A stretch of 64,000 nucleotides of DNA from Marinobacter aromaticivorans (GCF_002806975.1 NZ_NIHD01000003.1:124001-188000); one strand, 5' to 3'; positions 52,001-61,504 are shown, counted from the first letter of the stretch. Program-made: numbers and translations. The notes: generated from the sequence alone by a model not told the origin.

Positions 52001-53442
52001 TGCCCTTTGCTGCCCTTGTCGCTTATCTGCCAATGATTCTGGTGGCCGCGACGGCGGTTGCGGTGATGCTTGGCATCGCCTGGCGCCGCGAGCACACCGT
52101 AACGGTTGCGGCCAGCGTTCTGGGCCTGGTGCTGGCTCTGATCGCCCAGGCATTTGCCTGGCGCGTGATTCCTGTGCAGACGCCGCTGCTCTCCTTCGAT
52201 GGTCTTGCGGTATTAGCGGGGCTTTTGATCCTGGCGTCAACTCTGGTATGCGCCATCCTGTCTCACGCCTACCTTGAGTCCTTTCACGGCGCCCGCGAGG
52301 AGTTCTATGTGCTGCTGCTGTGTGCGGCGGCAGGGGGCCTGGTACTGGCGGCGAGTCGGCACCTGGCCAGTCTGTTTGTTGGCCTGGAGCTGTTATCCAT
52401 GCCGCTCTATGGAATGCTGGCCTACGCTTTTCATGAACAGCGCTCGCTGGAAGCTGGCATCAAGTACCTGGTTCTTTCCGCCGCCGCCAGCGCTTTTTTA
52501 CTGTTTGGTATGGCTCTGCTCTATGCTCAGACGGGTGAGCTACGGATCGGCCTTCTGATGGCCGGCCTGAATGATGGCCTGGGCCTCTGGGGTCTGGCGG
52601 GCATTGGTCTGTTGCTGGTGGGGCTGGGTTTCAAACTTTCGGTGGTGCCGTTTCATTTATGGACTCCCGACGTATACGAGGGTGGCCCGGGGCCGGCCAC
52701 GACCTTTCTGGCCACTGCCAGCAAGGTGGCGGTATTCGCGCTGTTGCTGCGGCTGATGCTGTCGGCGCCAGTGGTGCAAGGCGACTGGCTGCGTTCGGTG
52801 CTCACGGGATTGGCATTGGCCAGCATGCTGGTGGGTAATCTTCTGGCGCTGACCCAGTCTAACCTCAAGCGTATCCTGGGTTATTCCTCGATTGCCCATT
52901 TCGGCTACCTGCTCATCGCGCTGGTGGTCGCGGATGGTCTGGCAGCGGAAACGACAGGGGTTTATCTGATCACCTACGTGCTGAGCACGCTGGCGGCGTT
53001 CGGCGTGGTCATCCTGGTATCGAGCACTACCGGTGGCGAAGACGTGGCGGCACTGCACTACTATCGCGGCCTGTTCTGGCGGCGTCCTTTTCTGACGGCC
53101 GTGCTTACTGTAGCCATGCTGTCACTGGCAGGAATTCCGGCAACCGTCGGCTTCATCGGCAAATTCTATCTCATCGCCCTGGGCGTTGAAGCCCAGCGCT
53201 GGTGGCTGGTGGGCGGTATTATTCTTGGCAGCGCCATCGGGCTTTATTACTACCTGAGGGTCACAATCACGCTGTTTCTGGTGGAACCGGGAATGCGGCG
53301 TCGCGACGCATCCGACGACTGGGGCGTGCGGGCCGGGGGCGTGGTGGTGCTTGCGGTAGCGGTGCTGGTGATACTGCTGGGACTCTACCCCTCGCCGATG
53401 ATCGAGCTTGCGCGGGTCCTTGGTGGAATAGCTATTCGCTGA
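52000..53442 (+). CDS. nuoN: NDH-1 subunit N
   Basis: The third antiporter-like membrane subunit (480 residues). FVGLELLSMPLYGMLAYAFH, FKLSVVPFHLWTPDVYEGGP, LKRILGYSSIAHFGYLLIAL and TVGFIGKFYLIALGV are all typical of NuoN. ATG at 52000 was chosen: it forms TGATG with the nuoM stop and has GGGAGG just upstream. A GTG at 51985 is possible but less likely. It ends the recognised nuo set, and a hemerythrin-like gene follows. Confidence 0.96.
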   Translation: MPFAALVAYLPMILVAATAVAVMLGIAWRREHTVTVAASVLGLVLALIAQAFAWRVIPVQTPLLSFDGLAVLAGLLILASTLVCAILSHAYLESFHGAREEFYVLLLCAAAGGLVLAASRHLASLFVGLELLSMPLYGMLAYAFHEQRSLEAGIKYLVLSAAASAFLLFGMALLYAQTGELRIGLLMAGLNDGLGLWGLAGIGLLLVGLGFKLSVVPFHLWTPDVYEGGPGPATTFLATASKVAVFALLLRLMLSAPVVQGDWLRSVLTGLALASMLVGNLLALTQSNLKRILGYSSIAHFGYLLIALVVADGLAAETTGVYLITYVLSTLAAFGVVILVSSTTGGEDVAALHYYRGLFWRRPFLTAVLTVAMLSLAGIPATVGFIGKFYLIALGVEAQRWWLVGGIILGSAIGLYYYLRVTITLFLVEPGMRRRDASDDWGVRAGGVVVLAVAVLVILLGLYPSPMIELARVLGGIAIR

Positions 53443-53539
53443 TGCCTCTCCCTCGGCTCTGGTATTCCAATAGCGAAGGATCCAATATGGGACTTAAAGG
53501 GATAATCATGACACGACCTACCAGCAGAGGAGCTTTAAC

Positions 53540-54091
53540 ATGGCGACCCTTAACCAAGTACGCCACGATCATGCCAACATGGCCCGGTTGCTACACGTAC
53601 TCTTGCTCAGACACGAGTCATTGAAGCAGGGCGATCGCCCGGATTTTCATCTGATACGCGAGGTTGTGGACTACATTCTCGATTATATGAACAGCTTTGT
53701 TACACCCCTTGAGCGCCTTTACAGCGAACATCTGGTGGCCAGGAAGTTCCAGGAAGGGGATGTGGGCCAGAAACTGGCCGATGATTACAAGGCGCTGCGG
53801 GACCGGCTGAACCTGCTTTCCGAGAATATCGATATGATTCTGCTGGATGCCGTAGTACCCATGGATCGCTTTGCCGATGACCTCAAAGCCTATCTTGATG
53901 CCCACCGCGAATACCTGCGCGCTGAGCGTGAGCTGCTGTTCCCGTTCTTCCGTGAACAACTGACCGAAGAAGAACAAAAGAGCCTGCTCAAGATGCTGCC
54001 CGACGGCGCACAAGCGAACCTGGCGCGCCTCAAAGAAGATTATCCCGAGTTGTATAAGGAATTTAAGGAAGCGCCTTCTCCGTTTTCCTGA
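53540..54091 (+). CDS. Hemerythrin-like (HHE fold) protein lacking most iron ligands
   Basis: A 183-residue helical protein with the layout of hemerythrin HHE-domain proteins. Helix A has HDH (residues 9-11). The helix B segment where HHPKE-like residues are expected reads TPLERLYSEH, and the helix D segment expected as HMxxEExxLFP reads YLRAERELLFPFF. Most His ligands for a di-iron site are therefore missing, so oxygen or iron binding is doubtful. GAGGAG lies before the ATG. It is 97 bases after nuoN on the same strand and may be part of that transcript. A regulatory or structural function is possible; none is shown. Confidence 0.75.
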   Translation: MATLNQVRHDHANMARLLHVLLLRHESLKQGDRPDFHLIREVVDYILDYMNSFVTPLERLYSEHLVARKFQEGDVGQKLADDYKALRDRLNLLSENIDMILLDAVVPMDRFADDLKAYLDAHREYLRAERELLFPFFREQLTEEEQKSLLKMLPDGAQANLARLKEDYPELYKEFKEAPSPFS

Positions 54092-54193
54092 GCACCCCCG
54101 GTGTCAAAGTGGCACGCCCTGGCGCTCATGGTTTCGGTATGAGTATGCCGGGCGTCCGGGCAGGGCCTCTGTACGGTAGCAGAAGGGCTTTTA

Positions 54194-55099
54194 TCAACTG
54201 CGGTTGTGTTCGTCTGTGGACAGGTGATTACGGATCAACTCAGCCAGCTGCTTGGCTGGTTCTGAGGGCCTGCCAGGCGGTCGGTGCAGGGCGATATCGA
54301 CGGACTGCAAGGGCGGCATACCGTTGCGTTCATCCAGTACCCGCAGTTGCGGGGTGAGCATGTTCCGGGTCACAACCACTACGGCGAGCCCGGCTGCCAC
54401 TACCGGCATGAGGCCGGTCATGGATTGGCTGGAATAGGCCATTCGCCAGTCCCGGCCAGCACTGGCCAGTGCCTGCTCGGCGGCGTCCCGGAAAACGTCT
54501 GCGCCGGGGGAGTAGAGTGCCAGCGGGATAGGGTCAAGCAACGAGGGCTGGGCCGTGGCACCCACGGCCCACATCAGGGGCTCGCGCCGGATCACTTCGC
54601 CGCCTGGGGATCTGGCCTGCCGCGTGACTACGGCCAGATCCATGCTGCCTGCCTGAACCTGTTTTACCAGCTCGACGCTTGATCTGCAGGTAACCTGCAG
54701 TTGCACCGCCGGGAACTGCCGGTTGAAGTGCGACAGTACCGAGGTGAGAAGAAAGGCGTAGTCTTCCGGAATGCCGAGGTTCAATTCTCCGGCTATCTGT
54801 TGCTGCTGCACGTCATCAAGGGCTTCGTTGTTCAGTTCCAGCATTTTGCGGGCGTAACCCACCAGCTTTTGCCCCTCAGGTGTAAACCGGATGCGCCGCC
54901 CGTCCCGTTCATGCAGGGGAACGCCCACCGCATTTTCCAGCCGATGCAACTGCATGCTCACAGTGGACTGGGTATACGCCAGTCTTTCTGCCGCTGCTGT
55001 TACTGTGCCTGTGTCCGCAATGGTCACCAGGGTCAGCAACATGTTCAGGTCCAGTATACGGTTTCTCAATACATCAATTCCTGTGATGTTATCTATCAA
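54194..55099 (-). CDS. LysR-family transcriptional regulator
   Basis: A 301-residue regulator. The N-terminal helix-turn-helix reads VTAAAERLAYTQSTVSMQLHRLENAVGVPL, landmarks AAERL and QSTVS at about residues 36-50, followed by a periplasmic-binding-protein-like effector domain (about 105-290). The effector is unknown. It is divergent from the DMT transporter gene, which is the usual arrangement for a LysR regulator and its target. The start is uncertain: ATG at 55099 is used here, but TTG at 55069, just after an AGGA, would remove ten residues before LDLNMLLTL. Confidence 0.9.
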   Translation of the reverse strand: MIDNITGIDVLRNRILDLNMLLTLVTIADTGTVTAAAERLAYTQSTVSMQLHRLENAVGVPLHERDGRRIRFTPEGQKLVGYARKMLELNNEALDDVQQQQIAGELNLGIPEDYAFLLTSVLSHFNRQFPAVQLQVTCRSSVELVKQVQAGSMDLAVVTRQARSPGGEVIRREPLMWAVGATAQPSLLDPIPLALYSPGADVFRDAAEQALASAGRDWRMAYSSQSMTGLMPVVAAGLAVVVVTRNMLTPQLRVLDERNGMPPLQSVDIALHRPPGRPSEPAKQLAELIRNHLSTDEHNRS

Positions 55100-55182
55100 A
55101 AAGCATTGTTTTTGTGATGGGTTTTAATTGTATAGCATGTCATTGTCGAATCAAATCCACCAACCCAAGAGGAGTCACGACG

Positions 55183-56100
55183 GTGCATGCGATCATAAAT
55201 CCCTCCCGACCGCTTTACATCAGTATCATTGCCGCCCTTTTTGCCGTTGTGCTCTGGGCCGGCGCACCTTTGCTGGTGGATCTGGCCGGTTCTGTGCCGC
55301 CTTTTCATCTCACCGCCATTGCTTTGCTCAGTGGTGCCGTAGCGGCACTGCCTACAAGCATGCGTGCCCGGCGCAGGGAGCACAGCCATAAGGAAATTCC
55401 CCTGAAGTGGAAACTGGTTATCTATGGCCTGCTTCCGGTGTTGATTCTCGGGGCGGTTGGCAGTTATCTGGCAGGCGTTGGCATGGCACCAACGGCAGAG
55501 GCTGCGCTTATTACCTATACCTGGCCGGTCATGTTCATTGTGCTGAGCCAGTGGCTTTTTCATCGCCGGATTCCGCTTCCTGTATTATGCGGTGCGTTGA
55601 TCGCGTTCTCGGGGGCGGCGGTTTTACTGTCTCCGGAAGCGGGTAGTGCAGCTTTCTCGGATTATCTGGCAGGTTATGCTCTGGCATTACTGGCTGCCTG
55701 CTGCTGGGCCCTGTATTCATGGGTTTGCCAGGCTACGCCCGTTGCGGTTGCGCCGGTTATGCCCAGGCTTTTCCTGCTGGCGGCTGCAGGTGCAGCGGTA
55801 GCGGATATTCTTGCCGGTAACGGTTTCGGTTTGCCATCGGGTCTGGCCCTGGCTACCGGCGTAGCTCTGGGCGTGGGCCCATACGGGCTGGCCATGGTGG
55901 CCTGGGATGTGGCGCTCCGTAGTGGCCCTGCCGCGCTGGTTGGCAGCATGGCCTATGCGGTTCCTGTGCTGGCTGCGGCATTTCTGGTGATTGCCGGTGT
56001 TGCCGCGCCGGATTGGCGGTTGCCTCTCGCAGCCTTGCTTGTGGTTGCCGGATCGGTTGTGGCGTCCATAAAGCGCAGTGATGAGCGCCTGAAATGTTGA
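55183..56100 (+). CDS. DMT-superfamily (EamA) transporter
   Basis: A 305-residue inner-membrane permease with ten predicted helices in two EamA repeats (about 12-145 and 160-295). Landmarks are VVLWAGAPLLVDLAGSVPP in helix 1 and YTWPVMFIVLSQWLF, then AYALALLAACCWALYSW at the start of repeat two. EamA proteins export metabolites or amino acids. I chose GTG at 55183, with GAGGAG nine bases upstream; a reading from 55114 would add 23 residues rich in Cys and basic residues that no family member has. It is probably controlled by the divergent LysR gene. Confidence 0.88.
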   Translation: MHAIINPSRPLYISIIAALFAVVLWAGAPLLVDLAGSVPPFHLTAIALLSGAVAALPTSMRARRREHSHKEIPLKWKLVIYGLLPVLILGAVGSYLAGVGMAPTAEAALITYTWPVMFIVLSQWLFHRRIPLPVLCGALIAFSGAAVLLSPEAGSAAFSDYLAGYALALLAACCWALYSWVCQATPVAVAPVMPRLFLLAAAGAAVADILAGNGFGLPSGLALATGVALGVGPYGLAMVAWDVALRSGPAALVGSMAYAVPVLAAAFLVIAGVAAPDWRLPLAALLVVAGSVVASIKRSDERLKC

Positions 56101-56223
56101 CGTAAAAGTAATAAACTGTGGGCTGTTGGATCTATTGCAGCAACCCGGTGACCTATTAACAGACCACTTCCAAAGAACCCCCTGAGATGGCCGGCAGATG
56201 AAGCAGGCCAGAACTTCGGGGCT

Positions 56224-57372
56224 GTGTGTGTATCCCTCACACTCTGTTTTGTTGTTTACTCGATGCTGCTGGTGACCGTTCCTGTTTACGGTCTGGCGCT
56301 CGGGGCTTCACCTCTTATGCTGGGGGTTGTTCTCAGTTCCCAGTACCTGCTTCCGTTTCTGTTGGCAATTCCCATGGGTGGTGTAGTTGCGCGTCACGGT
56401 GGCCGGTTTACCCTGGTGGCTGGGGCGGCTCTTATGGCTGCGGGCCTGCTGCTTATCCAGTTTCTGCCTGGCTACTACGGGCTGATCAGCGGTCAGTTAT
56501 TGATCGGGTTGGCGCACCTGCAGATGGTGCTGTCGGCACAAACCATTATCTCCTCGCTGGGAACCGGCCCCAGGCTTGAGAGTTACTTTGGCTGGTATTC
56601 CACCTGGTTGTCCGGAGGCCAGGTGGCGGGGCCTTTGCTGGCGGGCACCTGGATTCACTGGGCCAATGGTGTTGATAACCTGTTCCTGGTTATGGCCGGC
56701 ATCATTCTGGTCGCCGGGGTTGTGGGCCTCGGGTTGACCGGCGAGGCAGCCCGGGGAATGATCGTCTCCCGCAAACGATCCGGGTTTCGGGCTCAGGCCT
56801 CATTGGTGCGCACGAATATCGGGGTTCAGGTCTCCATTGCGATTACCGTAGCCGGTATGTTTGCGCTCGGGGTTTATGGCAGCTATCTGCCGGTGTACCT
56901 GGATAGCCTGGAAATGACCGCGGTGATGATTGGTGTTCTGGTAAGTCTCAGATCCAGCACGTCTATGGTGATACGTCCGTTTATCCCCCGGATTATCACT
57001 CTCGTCGGCGGGCGTGAAAAAGCCACCCTTCTGGCGGTGTGCACCATGGCTGTGGGTCTTGGCTGCCTTGGTTTTGCGGCCAATGTACCGGCAATTGCTC
57101 TCTTGTCTGTGCTGGTGGGGCTGGGCGGCGGCCTCACGCAGCCCCTGTCCATGGTGGTTCTGGCCGAAAGTGTCGGGCGGGATCAGAGGTCCGGCGCCCT
57201 GGGCATGCGTTTGATGGCCAACCGGGCGGTGCACTTTTTTGCTCCCCTGTTGTTTGGTGTGATGCTTGATCTGGGTGGTTTCGGGCTTTCGTTCGCACTC
57301 TCCGGTGTGTTGGTGGCGCTGATAGTGGTTTTGCTGGTGCGCCTCACATCGGCAGGGTCTGGGTATTCTTGA
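56224..57372 (+). CDS. Major facilitator superfamily transporter
   Basis: A 382-residue membrane protein with 11-12 predicted helices. IPMGGVVARHGGRFTLVAGA matches the MFS loop 2-3 motif, and LLIGLAHLQMVLSAQTIISS lies in helix 4. A large central loop (about 175-195) separates the halves. Substrate unknown. The GTG at 56224 leaves very few residues before the first helix and has only a weak CGGGG ribosome-binding site, so the true start may be a non-standard codon upstream. It overlaps the 3' end of the convergent Lrp gene by 29 bases. Confidence 0.85.
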   Translation: MCVSLTLCFVVYSMLLVTVPVYGLALGASPLMLGVVLSSQYLLPFLLAIPMGGVVARHGGRFTLVAGAALMAAGLLLIQFLPGYYGLISGQLLIGLAHLQMVLSAQTIISSLGTGPRLESYFGWYSTWLSGGQVAGPLLAGTWIHWANGVDNLFLVMAGIILVAGVVGLGLTGEAARGMIVSRKRSGFRAQASLVRTNIGVQVSIAITVAGMFALGVYGSYLPVYLDSLEMTAVMIGVLVSLRSSTSMVIRPFIPRIITLVGGREKATLLAVCTMAVGLGCLGFAANVPAIALLSVLVGLGGGLTQPLSMVVLAESVGRDQRSGALGMRLMANRAVHFFAPLLFGVMLDLGGFGLSFALSGVLVALIVVLLVRLTSAGSGYS

Positions 57373-57811
57373 TCTCCCGCAGGACGAAGTTGGAATTTAC
57401 CTGCGCAATACCCTGCAAGGTAAAAATCTTTTCGTTTAAAAAACGGTCGTAGCTCTCCATATCCGGCACGATTACCCGCAGCACGAAATCGGAATTGCCG
57501 GTAACCGCAAAACACTGGAGTACTTCCGGGTAGCTGCTCACCTGCTGCTCGATATCCGCTGTGCTGTCTATGGTGTGCCGCTGCAGGGACAGGTTAACCA
57601 GCACGCACAGCCCCTGGCCTACACGCTCCGGTGCAAGGCGTGCGCTGTAGCCGATAATAACGCCGGATTCTTCAAGTGCTCTCACCCGGCGCCAGCACGC
57701 GGCTGGCGACAAGCCCACCTGTTCTGCCAGTTGCTGGTTACTGATTCTGCCATCCTGTTGCAATATGGCGAGGATGCGTTGGTCCAGTTTGTCGAGTTCG
57801 ACGTGTTTCAT
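57344..57811 (-). CDS. Lrp/AsnC-family transcriptional regulator
   Basis: A 155-residue regulator. The N-terminal helix-turn-helix begins KLDQRILAILQQDGRISNQQ and contains LAEQVGLSPAACWRRVRALE; the C-terminal RAM ligand domain (about 65-150) contains YPEVLQCFAVTGNSDFVLRV. ATG at 57811 is the usual family start (MKHVELDKLDQR); an ATG at 57889 would add 26 unconserved residues. It is divergent from the indolepyruvate oxidoreductase gene, so it is a good candidate for an amino-acid-responsive regulator of that cluster. Confidence 0.92.
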   Translation of the reverse strand: MKHVELDKLDQRILAILQQDGRISNQQLAEQVGLSPAACWRRVRALEESGVIIGYSARLAPERVGQGLCVLVNLSLQRHTIDSTADIEQQVSSYPEVLQCFAVTGNSDFVLRVIVPDMESYDRFLNEKIFTLQGIAQVNSNFVLREIKNTQTLPM

Positions 57812-57827
57812 TTGGTAACACCTGATT

Positions 57828-57869
57828 TTTATCAAAGGATCTTCGATGTAATTGTCGTTTATCAAAGGA
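57828..57869. promoter_or_regulatory. Two TTTATCAAAGGA direct repeats, 30 bp apart, between the lrp-like and ior genes
   Basis: TTTATCAAAGGA occurs at 57828-57839 and again at 57858-57869. The 30-base period is close to three helical turns, so both copies face the same side of DNA. This fits Lrp/AsnC octamers, which wrap DNA at phased sites. The position, in the 156-base divergent spacer, supports control of either gene. Binding is inferred. Confidence 0.5.
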
Positions 57870-57967
57870 CCTTTCGCAATCCAAGGCAACTACGACCCAA
57901 TAAGCAAGCACCTTTTGTGAGAATCCTTTTAGAATTTTGGTTATAAAACCGACAAAAGGAGGGCGTC

Positions 57968-60900
57968 ATGTCCACTGATATCTCTCAGACCGGCAAGGTG
58001 CAGCTGGACGACTACAAGCTTGAGGATCGTTACCTGCGTGATTCTGGCCGGGTTTTTCTCACAGGCTCCCAGGCACTGGTTCGCATCCCCCTGATGCAGG
58101 CGGCACTGGATCGCAAGCTGGGGCTTAAAACCGCCGGTATGATCAGTGGTTATCGCGGCTCCCCCCTCGGCGGTTACGACCTGGAGTTGTGGCGGAGCAA
58201 AACACTGCTGGATGAAAACAACATCGATTTTATCCCCGCAATCAATGAAGACCTCGCAGCAACTATCATGCTCGGTACCCAGCAGGTTGAGACCGATGAA
58301 GACCGGCAGGTGGATGGTGTATTCGGCATCTGGTACGGCAAAGGGCCAGGTGTTGACCGTGCAGGCGATGCCCTGAAGCACGGCACCACCTATGGCAGCT
58401 CCCCCCACGGTGGTGTGCTGGTGGTTGCCGGTGACGACCACGGCTGCGTGTCGTCGTCCATGCCGCACCAGTCGGATGTGGCATTCATGAGTTTTTTCAT
58501 GCCCACCATTAACCCGGCTAACATTGCCGAGTATCTGGAATACGGGCTTTGGGGTATCGCGTTATCCCGCTACAGCGGCTGTTGGGTCGGGTTCAAGGCG
58601 GTCTCGGAAACCGTGGAAAGTGCAGCCTCGGTGGAGTTGCCGCCGCTGCCAGAGTTTGTAACGCCCGATGATTTCACACCGCCGGAAACCGGCCTTCACT
58701 ATCGCTGGCCGGACCTGCCGGGCCCTCAGCTGGAAACCCGCATCGAGCACAAGCTGGCCGCCGTGCAGGCGTTTGCCCGGGCCAACCCGATTGATCACTG
58801 TCTCTATGATAACGACCAGGCGCGTTTTGGCATTGTCACCACCGGTAAAGGGCACCTGGATTTACTGGAAGCGCTGGATTTGCTGGGTATTGATGAAGGC
58901 CGTGCCCGGGAATTGGGGCTGGATATCTACAAGGTGGGCCTGGTGTGGCCCATTGAGCGCCGTGGCGTTCTTAATTTTGTTCACAGTAAACAGGAAGTGC
59001 TGGTTATTGAGGAAAAACGGGGCATTATCGAGAGCCAGATCAAGGAGGCCATGTCCGAACCGGATCGCCCCGGTGAGGTTCTGGTTACCGGCAAGCAGGA
59101 CGAGGTGGGCGAGCCTCTGATTCCCTACGTGGGTGAGCTGAGCCCCAAACTGGTAGCCGGATTCCTGGCTGCCCGCCTGGGGCGCTTTTTTGGCGAAGAT
59201 TTCAGCGAGCAGCTGGCGGCTATCAACCGCATGAGCAACGCTGAAGATCCGGGTGGCGTAAAGCGCCTGCCGTATTTCTGTTCCGGTTGCCCCCACAACA
59301 CCTCCACGCATGTGCCCGAAGGCAGTAAGGCACTCGCCGGTATCGGCTGCCACTTCATGGCTTCCTGGATGGGGCGCAACACGGAATCGCTGATCCAGAT
59401 GGGTGGCGAAGGCGTGAACTGGGTTGGCAAGAGCCGTTATATCGGCAATCCCCACGTATTCCAGAACCTGGGGGAGGGTACCTGGTTCCATTCCGGTTCC
59501 ATGGCTATTCGCCAGGCCGTCGCGGCGGGCATCAATATTACCTACAAGATTCTGTTCAACGATGCGGTAGCCATGACCGGCGGCCAGCCGGTGGACGGCC
59601 AGATCACGGTGCCGATGATCGCGCAGCAGGTGGCTGCCGAAGGTGTGCGCCGGGTTGTCGTACTCAGTGACGAGCCGGAGAAGTACGACGGTCACCGGAA
59701 GCAGTTCCCGGAAGGGGTAACCTTCCACGATCGTACCGAGCTGGACAGAGTGCAGCGGGAACTGCGTGACATTCCGGGCTGTACAGTGCTCATCTACGAC
59801 CAGACCTGTGCGGCCGAGAAACGTCGCCGGCGCAAGCGTAATCAGTATCCGGACCCGGCAAAACGGGCGTTTATCAACCATCACGTTTGTGAAGGCTGTG
59901 GTGACTGTTCCGTGCAATCCAACTGTCTTTCCGTGGTGCCCCGGCAGACTGAGCTGGGTCGCAAACGCAGGATTGACCAGTCCTCCTGTAACAAGGATTT
60001 CTCCTGTGTGAATGGCTTCTGCCCAAGCTTTGTAACCATCGAGGGTGGGCAGCTGCGCAAATCCCGCGGTATGGATACCGGCTCTTTGCTGACAGCCAGG
60101 CTTGCGGATATCCCCGAGCCGGTTCTGCCGGAACTGGCCGGTTCCTACGATGTGCTGGTAGGCGGTGTTGGCGGCACAGGCGTTGTAACCGTGGGCCAGC
60201 TTATTACCATGGCTGCGCATCTTGAGGCTAAAGGTACGTCGGTACTGGATTTCACCGGCTTCGCCCAGAAGGGTGGCACCGTGCTCAGCTACGTTCGTAT
60301 GGCGCCGCAGCCGGATAAACTGCACCAGGTCCGTATCAGTAGCGGCCAGGCCGACGCCGTGATCGCCTGTGATCTGGTGGTGGCTTCGTCCCAGAAGGCG
60401 TTGACTGTTCTCCGGCCTGACCATACCCGTGTGGTTGCCAACGAAGCCGAGCTTCCGACCGGCGATTACGTTCTGTTCCGTGACGCAGACATGCAGGCTG
60501 AAAAACGCCTGAACCTGATCCGTGACGCCGTGGGCGAGAATAACTTTGCCCGGCTGGATGCCAATGGTATTGCCGAGAAGCTGATGGGCGACACGGTATT
60601 TTCCAACGTGATGATGCTGGGCTTTGCCTGGCAGCGAGGGCTTTTGCCGTTATCACAGGAGGCCCTGCTCAAAGCCATTGAATTAAATGGTGTTGCGGTT
60701 GAACGCAACAAGGAGGCCTTTGGCTGGGGGCGTGTGGCAGCGGTTGATGTGAAGGTTCTGAATGATCTTCTGGATACCGGTGAAGAAAAATCCGCGGAAG
60801 TGAAAGCCGAGCCAGGCCTGGATGAGCTGATTGCCAGTCGTCACCGGCATCTTGTGAATTACCAGAACCGTCGCTGGGCGGACAAGTACACCGCGCAGGT

Positions 60901-61504
60901 GGAACAGGTGCGCCAGGCCGAACAACGGCTGGGGGAAAATAACCACCTGCTGACCCGCGCGGTTGCCCAGCAGCTTTACCGGTTTATGGCGTACAAGGAC
61001 GAGTACGAAGTGGCGCGCCTGTTTGCCGAAACGGATTTCATGAAGGAGGTGAATAACACCTTTGAGGGCGACTTCAGGGTTCACTTCCACCTTGCGCCGC
61101 CCCTTATGAACCGCGGCACCGATGCTCAGGGCAGGCCCAAAAAGCGCCAGTTCGGCCCCTGGATGTTCCGTGTGTTCAAACTGTTGGCGAAGTTCCGGGT
61201 GCTGCGTGGAACAGCAATAGATCCTTTCAGCTACTCCCGCGATCGCAAGATGGACCGGGCCCAGCTGAAAGACTACCAGAAGCTGGTGGGGCGTATTGTC
61301 AACGAGCTGAATGCCAGCAATTACGATACCTTCCTGCAGCTGGCGGAACTGGCGGGCGAGATCCGGGGCTACGGGCCGGTACGCGAACAGGCCGCTGAAG
61401 CCATTCGCGAAAAGCAGACACAGCTGACCAAAGCCCTGGATACCGGCCGGCCCACACTGATCCGGACTGCACAGGCCGATAACAAGGAGGCAGATCATGT
61501 TTGA
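57968..61504 (+). CDS. Indolepyruvate ferredoxin oxidoreductase, fused alpha and beta subunits
   Basis: A 1178-residue enzyme that decarboxylates arylpyruvates (indolepyruvate, phenylpyruvate, hydroxyphenylpyruvate) to aryl-acetyl-CoA while reducing ferredoxin. The pyruvate oxidoreductase N-terminal domain (SGYRGSPLGGYDLELW) comes first. A TPP-binding part contains CSGCPHNTSTHVPEGSKALAG and GMGGEGVNWVG-like sequence (MGGEGVNWVGKSRYIGN). An iron-sulfur segment follows, with HHVCEGCGDCSVQSNCLSV, SSCNKDFSC and GFCPSF. The gamma/beta-type domain starts at about 720 (VGGVGGTGVVTVGQLI). Unlike archaeal IorAB the two subunits are one chain, the usual proteobacterial form. AAAAGGAGG precedes the ATG. 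The end overlaps the aminotransferase gene by eight bases. Confidence 0.94.
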   Translation: MSTDISQTGKVQLDDYKLEDRYLRDSGRVFLTGSQALVRIPLMQAALDRKLGLKTAGMISGYRGSPLGGYDLELWRSKTLLDENNIDFIPAINEDLAATIMLGTQQVETDEDRQVDGVFGIWYGKGPGVDRAGDALKHGTTYGSSPHGGVLVVAGDDHGCVSSSMPHQSDVAFMSFFMPTINPANIAEYLEYGLWGIALSRYSGCWVGFKAVSETVESAASVELPPLPEFVTPDDFTPPETGLHYRWPDLPGPQLETRIEHKLAAVQAFARANPIDHCLYDNDQARFGIVTTGKGHLDLLEALDLLGIDEGRARELGLDIYKVGLVWPIERRGVLNFVHSKQEVLVIEEKRGIIESQIKEAMSEPDRPGEVLVTGKQDEVGEPLIPYVGELSPKLVAGFLAARLGRFFGEDFSEQLAAINRMSNAEDPGGVKRLPYFCSGCPHNTSTHVPEGSKALAGIGCHFMASWMGRNTESLIQMGGEGVNWVGKSRYIGNPHVFQNLGEGTWFHSGSMAIRQAVAAGINITYKILFNDAVAMTGGQPVDGQITVPMIAQQVAAEGVRRVVVLSDEPEKYDGHRKQFPEGVTFHDRTELDRVQRELRDIPGCTVLIYDQTCAAEKRRRRKRNQYPDPAKRAFINHHVCEGCGDCSVQSNCLSVVPRQTELGRKRRIDQSSCNKDFSCVNGFCPSFVTIEGGQLRKSRGMDTGSLLTARLADIPEPVLPELAGSYDVLVGGVGGTGVVTVGQLITMAAHLEAKGTSVLDFTGFAQKGGTVLSYVRMAPQPDKLHQVRISSGQADAVIACDLVVASSQKALTVLRPDHTRVVANEAELPTGDYVLFRDADMQAEKRLNLIRDAVGENNFARLDANGIAEKLMGDTVFSNVMMLGFAWQRGLLPLSQEALLKAIELNGVAVERNKEAFGWGRVAAVDVKVLNDLLDTGEEKSAEVKAEPGLDELIASRHRHLVNYQNRRWADKYTAQVEQVRQAEQRLGENNHLLTRAVAQQLYRFMAYKDEYEVARLFAETDFMKEVNNTFEGDFRVHFHLAPPLMNRGTDAQGRPKKRQFGPWMFRVFKLLAKFRVLRGTAIDPFSYSRDRKMDRAQLKDYQKLVGRIVNELNASNYDTFLQLAELAGEIRGYGPVREQAAEAIREKQTQLTKALDTGRPTLIRTAQADNKEADHV

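Noticed and set aside
50690..52240. 516-codon open frame antisense to nuoM and nuoN
   Set aside because: Gln/Arg-rich translation with no motif, opposite well-conserved membrane subunits.
55114..55182. Cys-rich N-terminal extension of the DMT transporter
   Set aside because: Covers the divergent promoter region and has no counterpart in EamA proteins; GTG at 55183 has a strong ribosome-binding site.
58862..60424. 520-codon open frame antisense to the indolepyruvate oxidoreductase gene
   Set aside because: No family pattern; the plus strand holds iron-sulfur and TPP motifs.
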